Positions 1 through 6,088 are shown, counted from the first letter of the stretch. The stretch is DNA of 6,633 nt from Cellvibrionales bacterium (GCA_018668095.1 JABIQF010000128.1:1-6633); one strand, 5' to 3'. Numbers and translations are program-made. Notes: generated by a model from the letters alone, not told the origin.

Positions 1-743
1 CCCTTATTCATCATCGTCGCAGAATCGACAGATATCTTTCGACCCATGGACCAATTAGGATGTGCACAAGCTTGGTCTACTGTGATGGTCGTAAACGCTT
101 CAATCGGTAAAGTCCGAAAAGGACCGCCAGAACCGGTCAGTAAAATTTTCCGTATGCCCTTAGCAATATTCGCTGACCCAGTATTTGAATCAGCAAAACC
201 GTTCAAATCCGATGATGGCATACACTGAAAAATAGCATTATGCTCGCTATCAATAGGCAATAACACTGCGCCAGATTGCTCAACAGCCCGCATAAATAAT
301 GCCCCCGCCATAACGAGAGATTCTTTATTGGCGAGCAAGACTTTCTTACCTGAATTCACGGCCGCCAGCGTAGACCGCAAACCTGCAGAACCAACAATTG
401 ACGCCATCACTATATCGACTGACTCATGACCGGCAATAAAATCTAGCCCATCACTGCCATGCAATAACTGTGTAGCAAGCCCTTTTTCAATCAGCGACTG
501 CTCTAACCATTCAGCTTGTTCAGAGTCTCGCAATACAGCGTAATCAGGCTGCCATTTTTCACACTGGCTCAACAATAAATCAGCACGTGTGTTTGCAGAG
601 AGCGCAAACAAATGAAAGCGCTCAGGATGAAGCGCTAAAACCTCAAGCGTACTTTGGCCAATAGAGCCAGTACTACCCAAAATAGAAACAGATTGTTTCT
701 CAGCAGATGCTAACGATTGATCTTGTGTGTTTTTAGTATTCAA
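1..743 (-). CDS. dxr: 1-deoxy-D-xylulose-5-phosphate reductoisomerase, N-terminal 247 residues (cut by window edge)
   Basis: DXR converts 1-deoxy-D-xylulose 5-phosphate to 2-C-methyl-D-erythritol 4-phosphate with NADPH and a divalent metal, the first committed step of the cytoplasmic MEP isoprenoid pathway. I translated the frame by hand; it is open from 743 to the edge. It shows the NADPH-binding motif GSTGSIG (residues 23-29), LLANKESLV, LLPIDSEHNAIFQ with the metal ligands D165 and E167 (E. coli D150/E152), ILLTGSGGPFR, and HPNWSMGRKISVDSATMMNK at the edge. The third metal ligand (E. coli E231) lies just outside. An in-frame TAG at 747-749 leaves TTG at 741-743 as the only plausible start, seven bases after the cdsA stop, with only a weak GAG upstream, so translation is probably coupled to cdsA. 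The N-terminus is about 15 residues longer than in E. coli, and a four-residue insertion lies before ILLTGSGG. The family is near 400 residues, so about 150 are missing. Confidence 0.97.
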   Translation of the reverse strand, partial: MNTKNTQDQSLASAEKQSVSILGSTGSIGQSTLEVLALHPERFHLFALSANTRADLLLSQCEKWQPDYAVLRDSEQAEWLEQSLIEKGLATQLLHGSDGLDFIAGHESVDIVMASIVGSAGLRSTLAAVNSGKKVLLANKESLVMAGALFMRAVEQSGAVLLPIDSEHNAIFQCMPSSDLNGFADSNTGSANIAKGIRKILLTGSGGPFRTLPIEAFTTITVDQACAHPNWSMGRKISVDSATMMNK

Positions 744-750
744 ACGCTAG

Positions 751-1620
751 CTACCAACTCTGAATCATAAAAATAAAAGCAAACACAGGTAAAGCTGCAA
801 CCAGACCATCAAGGCGATCTAAAACACCGCCATGCCCCGGCAAAATTGTACCGCTGTCTTTTAATCCGCAGCCACGTTTTAACAGGCTCTCTATCAAATC
901 ACCCAGTACCGATACCGCCGCCAACAATGCAGTTACCAATAAAAATGAAGTGAGTGCAGGTAAAGGGTTATGTTCAGAGGATGAGAAATACGCAAAAAGA
1001 CCCAGTGCCAATAATTGTGAAACAATTAAACCACCAATAAAACCTTCCCACGTTTTACCAGGGCTTACCGAAGGCGCTAATTTTTTTGAGCCAAATGTTT
1101 TTCCAAAGAAATAACCACCGACATCAGCCGCAGCAACTACCGCAACAATGTAAATGACCCAAAACTGCCCGTCATCTTGATAGCGAAGATAAAGCAATGA
1201 AATCCAAGCAACGATAAGCAAAATAATACCCATCAATAATCGTGTAAAGCGAGCCTTTAACAAACGCTGACTAGCTGGATAGCCGATTAAGACTGCAAGC
1301 ATACAAAACCAAAACGCCACACCTAGAGATAACAACGTCTGTATAAAGTACTGCCCCTCTACTACGGCAATTAAATCAACACCGGCAAAGTGAACAAAGC
1401 CTGCTGCATAAGCAACCAGTAGCATTAACAGGGTTGAACTCACAACAAATAATATTCTCTGACTGTTTTTTTTCAGTTCAGCTAAAGCTGACCATTCCCA
1501 TGCGCCAATCATTAATGCCAACAAACAAAATGCAACAAAAACTAACGGCGAAGGAGCAGACAAGGTGAGTAAAAAGATAGCCGCAAGAATAACCGCGGTA
1601 AAGAGTCGATAGATTAACAT
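751..1620 (-). CDS. cdsA: phosphatidate cytidylyltransferase (CDP-diacylglycerol synthase)
   Basis: CdsA is an inner-membrane enzyme that makes CDP-diacylglycerol from phosphatidic acid and CTP, the branch point to all bacterial phospholipids. The 289-residue product is very hydrophobic, with about eight or nine possible membrane segments (for example near 3-20, 25-43, 56-75, 95-114, 127-145, 153-170, 195-213, 222-240 and 272-286). The family signature is complete at 245-271: S-x-x-K-R-x4-K-D-S, then LPGHGGVLDRLD. A second conserved block at 165-193 includes ADVGGYFFG and SPGKTWEG. The length fits the family (E. coli 285). The ATG abuts the uppS stop (TAA-ATG), and a GGAG nine bases upstream lies inside the end of uppS, so the two are almost certainly translationally coupled. 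dxr follows seven bases after the stop. Confidence 0.98.
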   Translation of the reverse strand: MLIYRLFTAVILAAIFLLTLSAPSPLVFVAFCLLALMIGAWEWSALAELKKNSQRILFVVSSTLLMLLVAYAAGFVHFAGVDLIAVVEGQYFIQTLLSLGVAFWFCMLAVLIGYPASQRLLKARFTRLLMGIILLIVAWISLLYLRYQDDGQFWVIYIVAVVAAADVGGYFFGKTFGSKKLAPSVSPGKTWEGFIGGLIVSQLLALGLFAYFSSSEHNPLPALTSFLLVTALLAAVSVLGDLIESLLKRGCGLKDSGTILPGHGGVLDRLDGLVAALPVFAFIFMIQSW

Positions 1621-2466
1621 TTAACTCTGCTCCGATAATTGTGGATCTAACGCTTGAGCGCTGACGACCTGCTCAGAGGTTTTGCCGAAACGGCGTTGCC
1701 GAGCAGAAAATGCAGCAATCGCTTGCTCCATTTCTTTTTCGTCAAAATCTGGCCAAAAACATTCAGTAAAATAAAGCTCGGCATAAGACAGCTGCCATAG
1801 AATGAAATTACTGATCCGATATTCGCCGCCGGTTCTGACACATAAATCTGGCGCAGGTAAATCATTCAACGAAAGATGTGAGTGAACCAAGGACTCATCA
1901 ATTTGCTCAGGCAAAATATCGCCAGCAGCAACGCTTTTAGCAATTTCAGTGGCTGCGTTAGTAATATCCCATTGACCACCGTAATCAACCGCTAGCACTA
2001 AGGTGCTCACAGTATTTAATTGCGTCAATGTTTCCGCCATTTCCATCTGCTTAACAATATCAGCTTGAAGACGATCACGCCGCCCAATAAAACGAATCCG
2101 CACACCCTTTTTATGTAAAGAGCTAACCTCACGCTTTAAATAGTTAAGAAACAAACTCATTAACGCGCCAACTTCTTCAACCGGACGATGCCAATTTTCA
2201 CTACTAAAAGCAAATAATGTCAGCGCCTTTACCTGATGTTTTTCACAAACAGCAAGTACACTTCGAATAGCTTCAACACCGGCTTTATGCCCACGAATAC
2301 CTGGCAGAAAACGTTTTTTTGCCCAGCGATTATTACCATCCATAATAATGGCAATATGCTGAGGCGTTGTAGCTTCATTCGGTGTTTGCTTAGAATCAGA
2401 TGCGCACACAAGAGACTCATCGTTAGGCGATGAGTCTCTTGTGGTATCAGAAGATTTAGATTTCAT
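1621..2466 (-). CDS. uppS: (2E,6E)-farnesyl-diphosphate-specific di-trans,poly-cis-undecaprenyl-diphosphate synthase
   Basis: UppS adds eight isopentenyl units in cis to farnesyl diphosphate, giving the C55 carrier lipid used for peptidoglycan and other surface polymers. The cis-prenyltransferase motifs are clear: HIAIIMDGNNRWA with catalytic D43, RGHKAG (58-63), FSSENW (87-92), RTGGEYRISNFILWQ (211-225) and YAELYFTECFWPDF (228-241). With the ATG at 2464-2466 the protein has 281 residues, about 28 longer than E. coli UppS; residues 1-36 are polar and low in complexity. That ATG lacks a Shine-Dalgarno sequence. A GTG at 2407-2409 (codon 20) would give 262 residues, nearer the family norm, but it sits in one arm of a perfect 16-bp inverted repeat. 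I keep the ATG while regarding the start as unsettled. The gene is 57 bases from frr, across a terminator-like hairpin, and its stop abuts cdsA. Confidence 0.97.
   Translation of the reverse strand: MKSKSSDTTRDSSPNDESLVCASDSKQTPNEATTPQHIAIIMDGNNRWAKKRFLPGIRGHKAGVEAIRSVLAVCEKHQVKALTLFAFSSENWHRPVEEVGALMSLFLNYLKREVSSLHKKGVRIRFIGRRDRLQADIVKQMEMAETLTQLNTVSTLVLAVDYGGQWDITNAATEIAKSVAAGDILPEQIDESLVHSHLSLNDLPAPDLCVRTGGEYRISNFILWQLSYAELYFTECFWPDFDEKEMEQAIAAFSARQRRFGKTSEQVVSAQALDPQLSEQS
2407..2443 (-). repeat. perfect 16-bp inverted repeat inside the 5' end of uppS
   Basis: Positions 2407-2422 and 2428-2443 are exact reverse complements (arm CACAAGAGACTCATCG) around a five-base spacer, 2423-2427. In the mRNA this would be a stable stem spanning codons 8-20 of uppS as called from the ATG at 2466. 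No U-run follows on either strand, so it does not look like an intrinsic terminator. It overlaps the alternative GTG start at 2407-2409 and could hide it. Possible explanations are a translational control hairpin, a protein-binding operator, or a small inserted palindromic element. The repeat is directly visible; its function is inference. Confidence 0.85.
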
Positions 2467-2484
2467 AAATTAGACAGATGAAAA

Positions 2485-2509
2485 TTAAAAAGACAAGCAG
2501 AAGCTCGTC
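2485..2509 (-). terminator. terminator-like hairpin between frr and uppS
   Basis: On the minus strand a 7-bp stem (GACGAGC with GCUUGUC, one G-U pair; positions 2503-2509 and 2492-2498) has a four-base loop and is followed by UUUUU, AA, UUUU. This has the form of a factor-independent terminator, although the stem is short and of moderate strength, so partial read-through is likely. It lies in the 57-base frr-uppS gap, 18 bases upstream of the uppS ATG. Confidence 0.6.
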
Positions 2510-2523
2510 GATTTAAAAAATCC

Positions 2524-3081
2524 CTATATCTCTAACAGATCGGCTTCTTTTACTTTCAAAGCCTCATCCATTTTTGCAATATATTTATCAGTAATTTTCT
2601 GAATATCATCCTGAGCTTTACGCTCTTGGTCTTCAGAAATCTCTTTTGCCTTTAAAAGCTCTTTGATATCGGCCAAAACATCTCGACGGATATTTCTTGC
2701 CGATATTCTTGACGTCTCAACTTCTTTTCTTGCTTGTTTAATATAGCCTTTGCGCGTCTCTTCAGTTAACGCCGGCATAGGTACACGAATAACAGCACCT
2801 GCTGTTACCGGATTCAAACCTAAGTCTGATTTCATAATCGCTTTTTCGATATCGGGAACCATTTGTTTTTCCCAAGGCGTTACCGATAACATACGCGCAT
2901 CTTCAACAGAGACGTTAGCAACCTGACTTAAAGGCGTCACCGAACCATAATAATCGACTCTTACACCTTCTAAAATACTCGGATGAGCCCGACCAGTTCT
3001 AATTTTATTAAACGCGCCCGCTAATGCATCCACTGCTTTCTGCATGCGTTCTTCTGCATCTTGTTTGAATTCTTCTAGCAC
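2524..3081 (-). CDS. frr: ribosome recycling factor
   Basis: RRF acts with EF-G to split the post-termination ribosome so that subunits and mRNA can be reused; it is cytoplasmic and essential in most bacteria. The 185-residue product has exactly the E. coli length and aligns end to end: KIRTGRAHPSIL (26-37), VDYYGSVTPLSQVANVSVED (42-61), SDLGLNP (85-91), IRVPMPALTEETR (98-110), RNIRRD (129-134) containing R132, a residue known to be essential in E. coli RRF, and ISEDQERKAQDDIQK (148-162). The long helices fit the three-helix-bundle domain, with the small beta domain near 31-104. The start is GTG at 3079-3081, preceded by a good Shine-Dalgarno (AGGGGAG) nine bases upstream, and no in-frame ATG fits. 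It lies 73 bases from pyrH, across a terminator-like hairpin, so its expression may be lower than that of pyrH. Confidence 0.98.
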   Translation of the reverse strand: MLEEFKQDAEERMQKAVDALAGAFNKIRTGRAHPSILEGVRVDYYGSVTPLSQVANVSVEDARMLSVTPWEKQMVPDIEKAIMKSDLGLNPVTAGAVIRVPMPALTEETRKGYIKQARKEVETSRISARNIRRDVLADIKELLKAKEISEDQERKAQDDIQKITDKYIAKMDEALKVKEADLLEI

Positions 3082-3103
3082 TTTTAATGTCTCCCCTACG
3101 TAT

Positions 3104-3135
3104 AAAAACCAGACCCATAAAACAGGAGGGCCTGG
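3104..3135 (-). terminator. intrinsic terminator between pyrH and frr
   Basis: On the minus strand an 8-bp GC-rich stem (CCAGGCCC at 3128-3135 with GGGUCUGG at 3109-3116, one G-U pair) encloses an 11-base loop and is followed directly by UUUUUAU (five U at 3104-3108). This is a good intrinsic terminator apart from the rather large loop. It sits 20 bases after the pyrH stop and before the frr Shine-Dalgarno, so frr must be reached by read-through or have its own promoter. Confidence 0.7.
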
Positions 3136-3154
3136 CGCTAAATCTAACTGGCTT

Positions 3155-3880
3155 CTATTGTATCAATGTGCCTTCATTTCCGCCCACTACAATATTCACA
3201 AGTGCGCCCACCTTATCCATCTCAAACACCCGCACTGGCATATTGTGATCACGACAAAGGCAAATAGCCGTTAAATCCATAACCCCTAACTTACCGTCAA
3301 GCACATCATCATAAGTAAGGCTGTCGTATTTCACTGCATCCGGATTTTTCATCGGATCTGAATCATAAACACCATCAACTTTTGTCGCTTTAATCATCAA
3401 TTCAGCATCGATTTCAATAGCGCGTAAAGCGGCTGCAGAATCAGTAGTGAAAAATGGATTACCTGTGCCTGCAGAGAAGATAACCACATCACCCTGCTCA
3501 AGACACCTAACCGCCGAGCGTCGATCATAGCGATCGACAACACCGCTCATAGGGATGGCAGACATTGCCGTTGTTGGAATGTTAGAGCGCTCTAGAGCAT
3601 CACGCATAGCTAAGGCATTCATGGTTGTAGCAAGCATTCCCATATGATCACCGGTTACACGATCTAAGCCCGCAGCACTTAACTCAGCCCCACGAAACAA
3701 ATTACCGCCACCTATAACTAAGCCAACTTGTATGCCGATGCCGACAAGCTGACCAATTTCTAGCGCCATGCGATCCAAGACGCGCGGATCAATGCCAAAG
3801 TTACCCGAACCCTGTAACGCCTCACCGCTTAATTTAAGCAATATTCGTTTGTATTTTTTGTCATTTGTCGCAGTAGACAT
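3155..3880 (-). CDS. pyrH: UMP kinase
   Basis: PyrH phosphorylates UMP to UDP with ATP in the cytoplasm, a required step in pyrimidine nucleotide synthesis; the bacterial enzyme is a hexamer of the amino-acid-kinase fold, activated by GTP and inhibited by UTP. The 241 residues match the E. coli length. Visible motifs are YKRILLKLSGEAL (10-22, phosphate-binding lysine region), VIGGGNLFRG (55-64), TGDHMGMLAT (76-85), GTGNPFFTTDSAA (138-150, UMP and phosphate contacts), KATKVDGVYDSDP (164-176) and the MDLTA stretch near 201. The ATG at 3878-3880 has GGGAG seven bases upstream. The gene is 123 bases from tsf, beyond a strong terminator, which suggests its own promoter, but I could not find a convincing one in the gap; the spacer does contain a dyad. 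Confidence 0.98.
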   Translation of the reverse strand: MSTATNDKKYKRILLKLSGEALQGSGNFGIDPRVLDRMALEIGQLVGIGIQVGLVIGGGNLFRGAELSAAGLDRVTGDHMGMLATTMNALAMRDALERSNIPTTAMSAIPMSGVVDRYDRRSAVRCLEQGDVVIFSAGTGNPFFTTDSAAALRAIEIDAELMIKATKVDGVYDSDPMKNPDAVKYDSLTYDDVLDGKLGVMDLTAICLCRDHNMPVRVFEMDKVGALVNIVVGGNEGTLIQ

Positions 3881-3928
3881 AGAAAGGCTCCCACCATAGC
3901 GTTAAACAGATATTGCGTTAGAAACAGA

Positions 3929-3947
3929 CTAACCAAAGGTTGGCTAG
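3929..3947. repeat. dyad symmetry in the pyrH upstream region
   Basis: CTAACCAA (3929-3936) and TTGGCTAG (3940-3947) are inverted copies with one mismatch around a three-base spacer. In RNA the stem has one G-U pair. It lies between the tsf terminator and the pyrH ribosome-binding site, in the stretch where a pyrH promoter or operator would be expected. No U-run follows. Its role as an operator or leader hairpin is conjecture. Confidence 0.4.
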
Positions 3948-3965
3948 TACACAATGAATAGATAC

Positions 3966-3989
3966 AAAAAAGGGCGCTAAGCGCCCTTT
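3966..3989 (-). terminator. strong intrinsic terminator after tsf
   Basis: On the minus strand AAAGGGCGC pairs perfectly with GCGCCCUUU (3981-3989 and 3969-3977) around a three-base loop, and the sequence continues as a six-U run (3966-3971). This is a textbook intrinsic terminator, starting 14 bases after the tsf stop. It should separate most rpsB-tsf transcripts from pyrH. The core stem is symmetric and could also act weakly on the plus strand. Confidence 0.9.
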
Positions 3990-4003
3990 CTCAATAACAC
4001 CCA

Positions 4004-4870
4004 CTAGGATGTTTGTTTTACCTGGGCTGCAACTTCAGCCGCAAAATCAACTTCTTCAACCTCAATACCCTCACCCACTTCAAAACGGGTAAAGCCATTA
4101 ATGTCTGCACCAGCATTTTTCAATAACTGACCAATTTTTAAATCAGGGTCTTTAACAAAAGGCTGCTCAGTCAATGAGCTCTCAGCTAAAAATTTACGTA
4201 CACGCCCTTCAACCATTTTAGCAACGATTTCAGCTGGCTTACCGCTATCTTCAGCTTGTGCAATATAAATAGCACGCTCTTTCTCAAGCAATTCAGCAGG
4301 CATTTCTTCAGGCTTAGCAACCTGAGGGTTAACCGCAGCTACATGCATAGCAACATCTTTAGCTAATTCTTCATCACCAGCAGTTAAGCTAGTAAGAACC
4401 GCAATTTTGCCGTTGCCGTGAACATAAGCGCCAACGTTAGCACCTTCAACAACGACTGCGCGACGAACAGAAATGTTCTCGCCAATTTTTTGAACTAAAG
4501 CTTCACGCTTAGTTTCTAAGCCTGCAGCTAAAAGACTTTCAATGTCAGTGCTCTTACTTGCAAAAACAGCTTCTACAACTTCATTAACAAAACCTAGGAA
4601 GTTATCATCACGTGCAGCAAAATCAGTCTCACTGTTCACTTCAACCAAAACACCAACGCTTTGATCATCAGCAACTTTAACAGCAACAGCGCCTTCAGCA
4701 GCAGTACGACCTGCTTTCTTCGCCGCTTTCATGCCACTTGATTTACGCATTTCTTCGATAGCCGCTTCAATATCGCCGCCAGCTTCAGTTAATGCTTTCT
4801 TACATTCCATCATGCCTAAGCCGGTTCTATCTCGCAGCTCTTTAACCATGGTCGCTTTAATTTGAGCCAT
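4004..4870 (-). CDS. tsf: elongation factor Ts
   Basis: EF-Ts is the nucleotide-exchange factor that releases GDP from EF-Tu during translation. The product from the chosen start has 288 residues (E. coli 283). The N-terminal UBA-like domain (about 1-55) shows VKELRDRTGLGMMECKKAL, and the core has the conserved TDF motif at 82-84, in VNSETDFAARDDNF, whose Asp-Phe pair inserts into EF-Tu near its magnesium site. The second core half includes HVAAVNPQ (176-183), and the C-terminal part has LTEQPFVKDP (233-242). The frame is open upstream to an ATG at 4936, but I chose the ATG at 4868-4870 because MAQIKATMVKELR aligns with the EF-Ts N-terminus and a GGGAGAGAAG Shine-Dalgarno precedes it. It follows rpsB after a 159-base gap containing a strong hairpin. 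Confidence 0.98.
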   Translation of the reverse strand: MAQIKATMVKELRDRTGLGMMECKKALTEAGGDIEAAIEEMRKSSGMKAAKKAGRTAAEGAVAVKVADDQSVGVLVEVNSETDFAARDDNFLGFVNEVVEAVFASKSTDIESLLAAGLETKREALVQKIGENISVRRAVVVEGANVGAYVHGNGKIAVLTSLTAGDEELAKDVAMHVAAVNPQVAKPEEMPAELLEKERAIYIAQAEDSGKPAEIVAKMVEGRVRKFLAESSLTEQPFVKDPDLKIGQLLKNAGADINGFTRFEVGEGIEVEEVDFAAEVAAQVKQTS

Positions 4871-4901
4871 CGTTCTTCTCTCCCGATCAGTTCTTATCTT
4901 G

Positions 4902-4929
4902 TTTATACATTCACCTAGGGCAACAGCAA
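4902..4929 (-). promoter_or_regulatory. weak candidate sigma-70 promoter for tsf
   Basis: On the minus strand TTGCTG (4924-4929) and TATAAA (4902-4907) are separated by 16 bases. The -10 matches five of six consensus bases, the -35 only three. It lies between the rpsB terminator hairpin and the tsf start, where a separate promoter would make sense because EF-Ts and S2 are needed in different amounts. The motif is visible; activity is inferred and uncertain. Confidence 0.35.
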
Positions 4930-4966
4930 TAAACAAAACGTTAAATAAAATTCTACTGAGCTAAAC

Positions 4967-4999
4967 TTTGAAAAAGGGAGCTAGGCTCCCTTTTTCAAA
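4967..4999. terminator. 15-bp perfect hairpin terminator/attenuator between rpsB and tsf
   Basis: TTTGAAAAAGGGAGC (4967-4981) and its exact reverse complement (4985-4999) flank a three-base loop. The GC core (GGGAGC) is bordered by A5 and T5 runs, so the structure can act as an intrinsic terminator on both strands, reading GGGAGC-loop-GCUCCCUUUUUC on the minus strand. It begins about 30 bases after the rpsB stop. If only partly effective, it would set the S2:EF-Ts transcript ratio. Confidence 0.88.
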
Positions 5000-5029
5000 T
5001 GCTTATAACTCGATCTGTAAAGACTTAAA

Positions 5030-5812
5030 TTAGTCTTCTTTTTTTGCTTCTGGCGCTTCAGCAGCTGCTTCTGCTGCAGGCTCAGCCGCAACTTCTACAA
5101 ACTCATCTTTAGCAACGAAATCAGCAAGGCCGCCTTCTGTTGATAAACAAGCATCAGCCATTCTGCTAACGTAAAGCTTCACAGCGCGGATAGCATCATC
5201 ATTACCTGGGATAACGTAATCAATGCCATCAGGATTACTATTACTATCAACGATACCGATAACTGGGATACCCAATTTGTTCGCTTCAGTAATGGCAATG
5301 CGCTCATGATCAACATCGACAACAAATAATGCGTCTGGCAAGCCAGCCATATCTTTAATACCACCAATGCTTTTCTCAAGCTTATCTTTAGTCCGACGAC
5401 GCATTAACGCCTCTTTCTTAGTAAGCATATCGAAAGTGCCGTCTTTTTCTTGAGCGGCCAAATCACGGTAGCGTTTGATTGAAGCACGAATAGTTTTATA
5501 GTTGGTCAACATACCACCTAACCAGCGATGGCTAACGTAAGGCATGTTGCAGCGTTCGGCTTCTTCTTTGATGATCTTACCTGCAGCACGCTTAGTGCCT
5601 ACAAATAAAATCTTATTCTTGCTAGTTGCCAATCTTTCAACAAAAGCTAACGCTTCGTTTAAGGCTGGAACAGTTTGTTCTAAATTGATGATATGAATCT
5701 TGTTGCGAGCACCAAAGATAAAAGGCGCCATTTTAGGGTTCCAGTAACGGCTTTGATGGCCGAAATGAACACCTGCTTGCAACAGCTCACGCATGCTGAC
5801 AGTTGTAGTCAT
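5030..5812 (-). CDS. rpsB: 30S ribosomal protein S2
   Basis: S2 binds the small ribosomal subunit late in assembly, near S1, and in gammaproteobacteria it also represses its own rpsB-tsf mRNA. The 260-residue product aligns along nearly its whole length with E. coli S2: VSMRELLQAGVHFGHQSRYW (5-24), PFIFGARNKIHIINLE (30-45), ILFVGTKRAA (68-77), HRWLGGMLTNYKT (95-107), then the C-terminal signature PDALFVVDVDHE through LGIP (159-183) and IPGNDDAIRAV (201-211). An Ala/Glu-rich acidic tail (about 240-260) makes it longer than E. coli S2 (241). The frame is open upstream to an ATG at 5875, but the start was set at 5810-5812 because MTTTVSMREL matches the S2 N-terminus and an AGGAA lies eight bases upstream; the upstream in-frame codons fall in the structured leader. 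Confidence 0.98.
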   Translation of the reverse strand: MTTTVSMRELLQAGVHFGHQSRYWNPKMAPFIFGARNKIHIINLEQTVPALNEALAFVERLATSKNKILFVGTKRAAGKIIKEEAERCNMPYVSHRWLGGMLTNYKTIRASIKRYRDLAAQEKDGTFDMLTKKEALMRRRTKDKLEKSIGGIKDMAGLPDALFVVDVDHERIAITEANKLGIPVIGIVDSNSNPDGIDYVIPGNDDAIRAVKLYVSRMADACLSTEGGLADFVAKDEFVEVAAEPAAEAAAEAPEAKKED

Positions 5813-6088
5813 AATCTTATTTCCTGTAGTTCGGGTTAAGCCTCCACTCATCCCATTAACCCAACCAGCATCCACTGAATTATTCGACTATCAATTAAAC
5901 CTCAATTGATAAACGCTTAACCCGTGTCGCCAGCACCCTGAGCAATGTGTCGATAAGTGTGTGACATTAGTTTATATTTCAATAGCTTAGCCTATTAAAG
6001 TTAAAGAATTAAATCCCTTTAATTAACAACTAAAGCGATATTCTAAAACGGCTAAACCACCCTTTTCTGAGAGCTCCCAGAAATTAGG
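5813..6088 (-). promoter_or_regulatory. structured rpsB mRNA leader, likely S2 autoregulatory element
   Basis: If the promoter at 6087-6122 is used, rpsB has a leader of about 275 nt. Visible helices, in transcript order: hairpin 6076-6082/6065-6071; an 8-bp helix 6050-6057/5985-5992 (one G-U) enclosing an A/U hairpin 6018-6024/6007-6013; a long-range perfect 10-bp helix CGGGTTAAGC (5915-5924) with GCTTAACCCG (5832-5841), enclosing a perfect 8-bp hairpin 5904-5911/5889-5896. The 3' strand of the long helix can instead pair locally (5856-5862 with 5833-5839), forming a loop that holds a purine-rich GGAGG-like run. The helix ends six bases before the rpsB Shine-Dalgarno. S2 autoregulation through a 5' leader is established for E. 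coli and thought widespread in gammaproteobacteria; that this leader works the same way is inferred. I see no gene in it. Confidence 0.6.

Noticed and set aside
46..228. Plus-strand open frame of 60 codons
   Set aside because: It lies wholly antisense to the intact dxr frame, whose translation matches DXR throughout; no ribosome-binding site or family resemblance.
2236..2433. Plus-strand open frame of 65 codons opposite uppS, and shorter minus-strand frames within uppS, rpsB and the DUF2802 gene
   Set aside because: All are out-of-frame shadows of well-recognised genes, with no independent start signals or recognisable protein families.
2467..2495. Possible promoter just before uppS (TTGTCT ... 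TAATTT)
   Set aside because: The -10 matches three of six bases and the -35 partly overlaps the terminator-like hairpin; any A/T-rich sequence would give a similar score.
4871..4936. 22-residue upstream extension of EF-Ts from an ATG at 4936
   Set aside because: EF-Ts proteins begin at the MAQIK-like position, a good Shine-Dalgarno precedes 4870, and the extension overlaps the intergenic promoter candidate.
5813..5875. 21-residue upstream extension of S2 from an ATG at 5875
   Set aside because: S2 starts at MTTTVSMREL, with AGGAA eight bases upstream. The extension coincides with the leader helices, so the open frame is incidental.
5971..5999. Second promoter candidate for rpsB (TTTAAT-N17-TATAAA)
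   Set aside because: The -35 matches only three of six bases, there is no GC discriminator, and it falls inside the region forming helices expected in the leader; the 6087-6122 promoter is clearly better.
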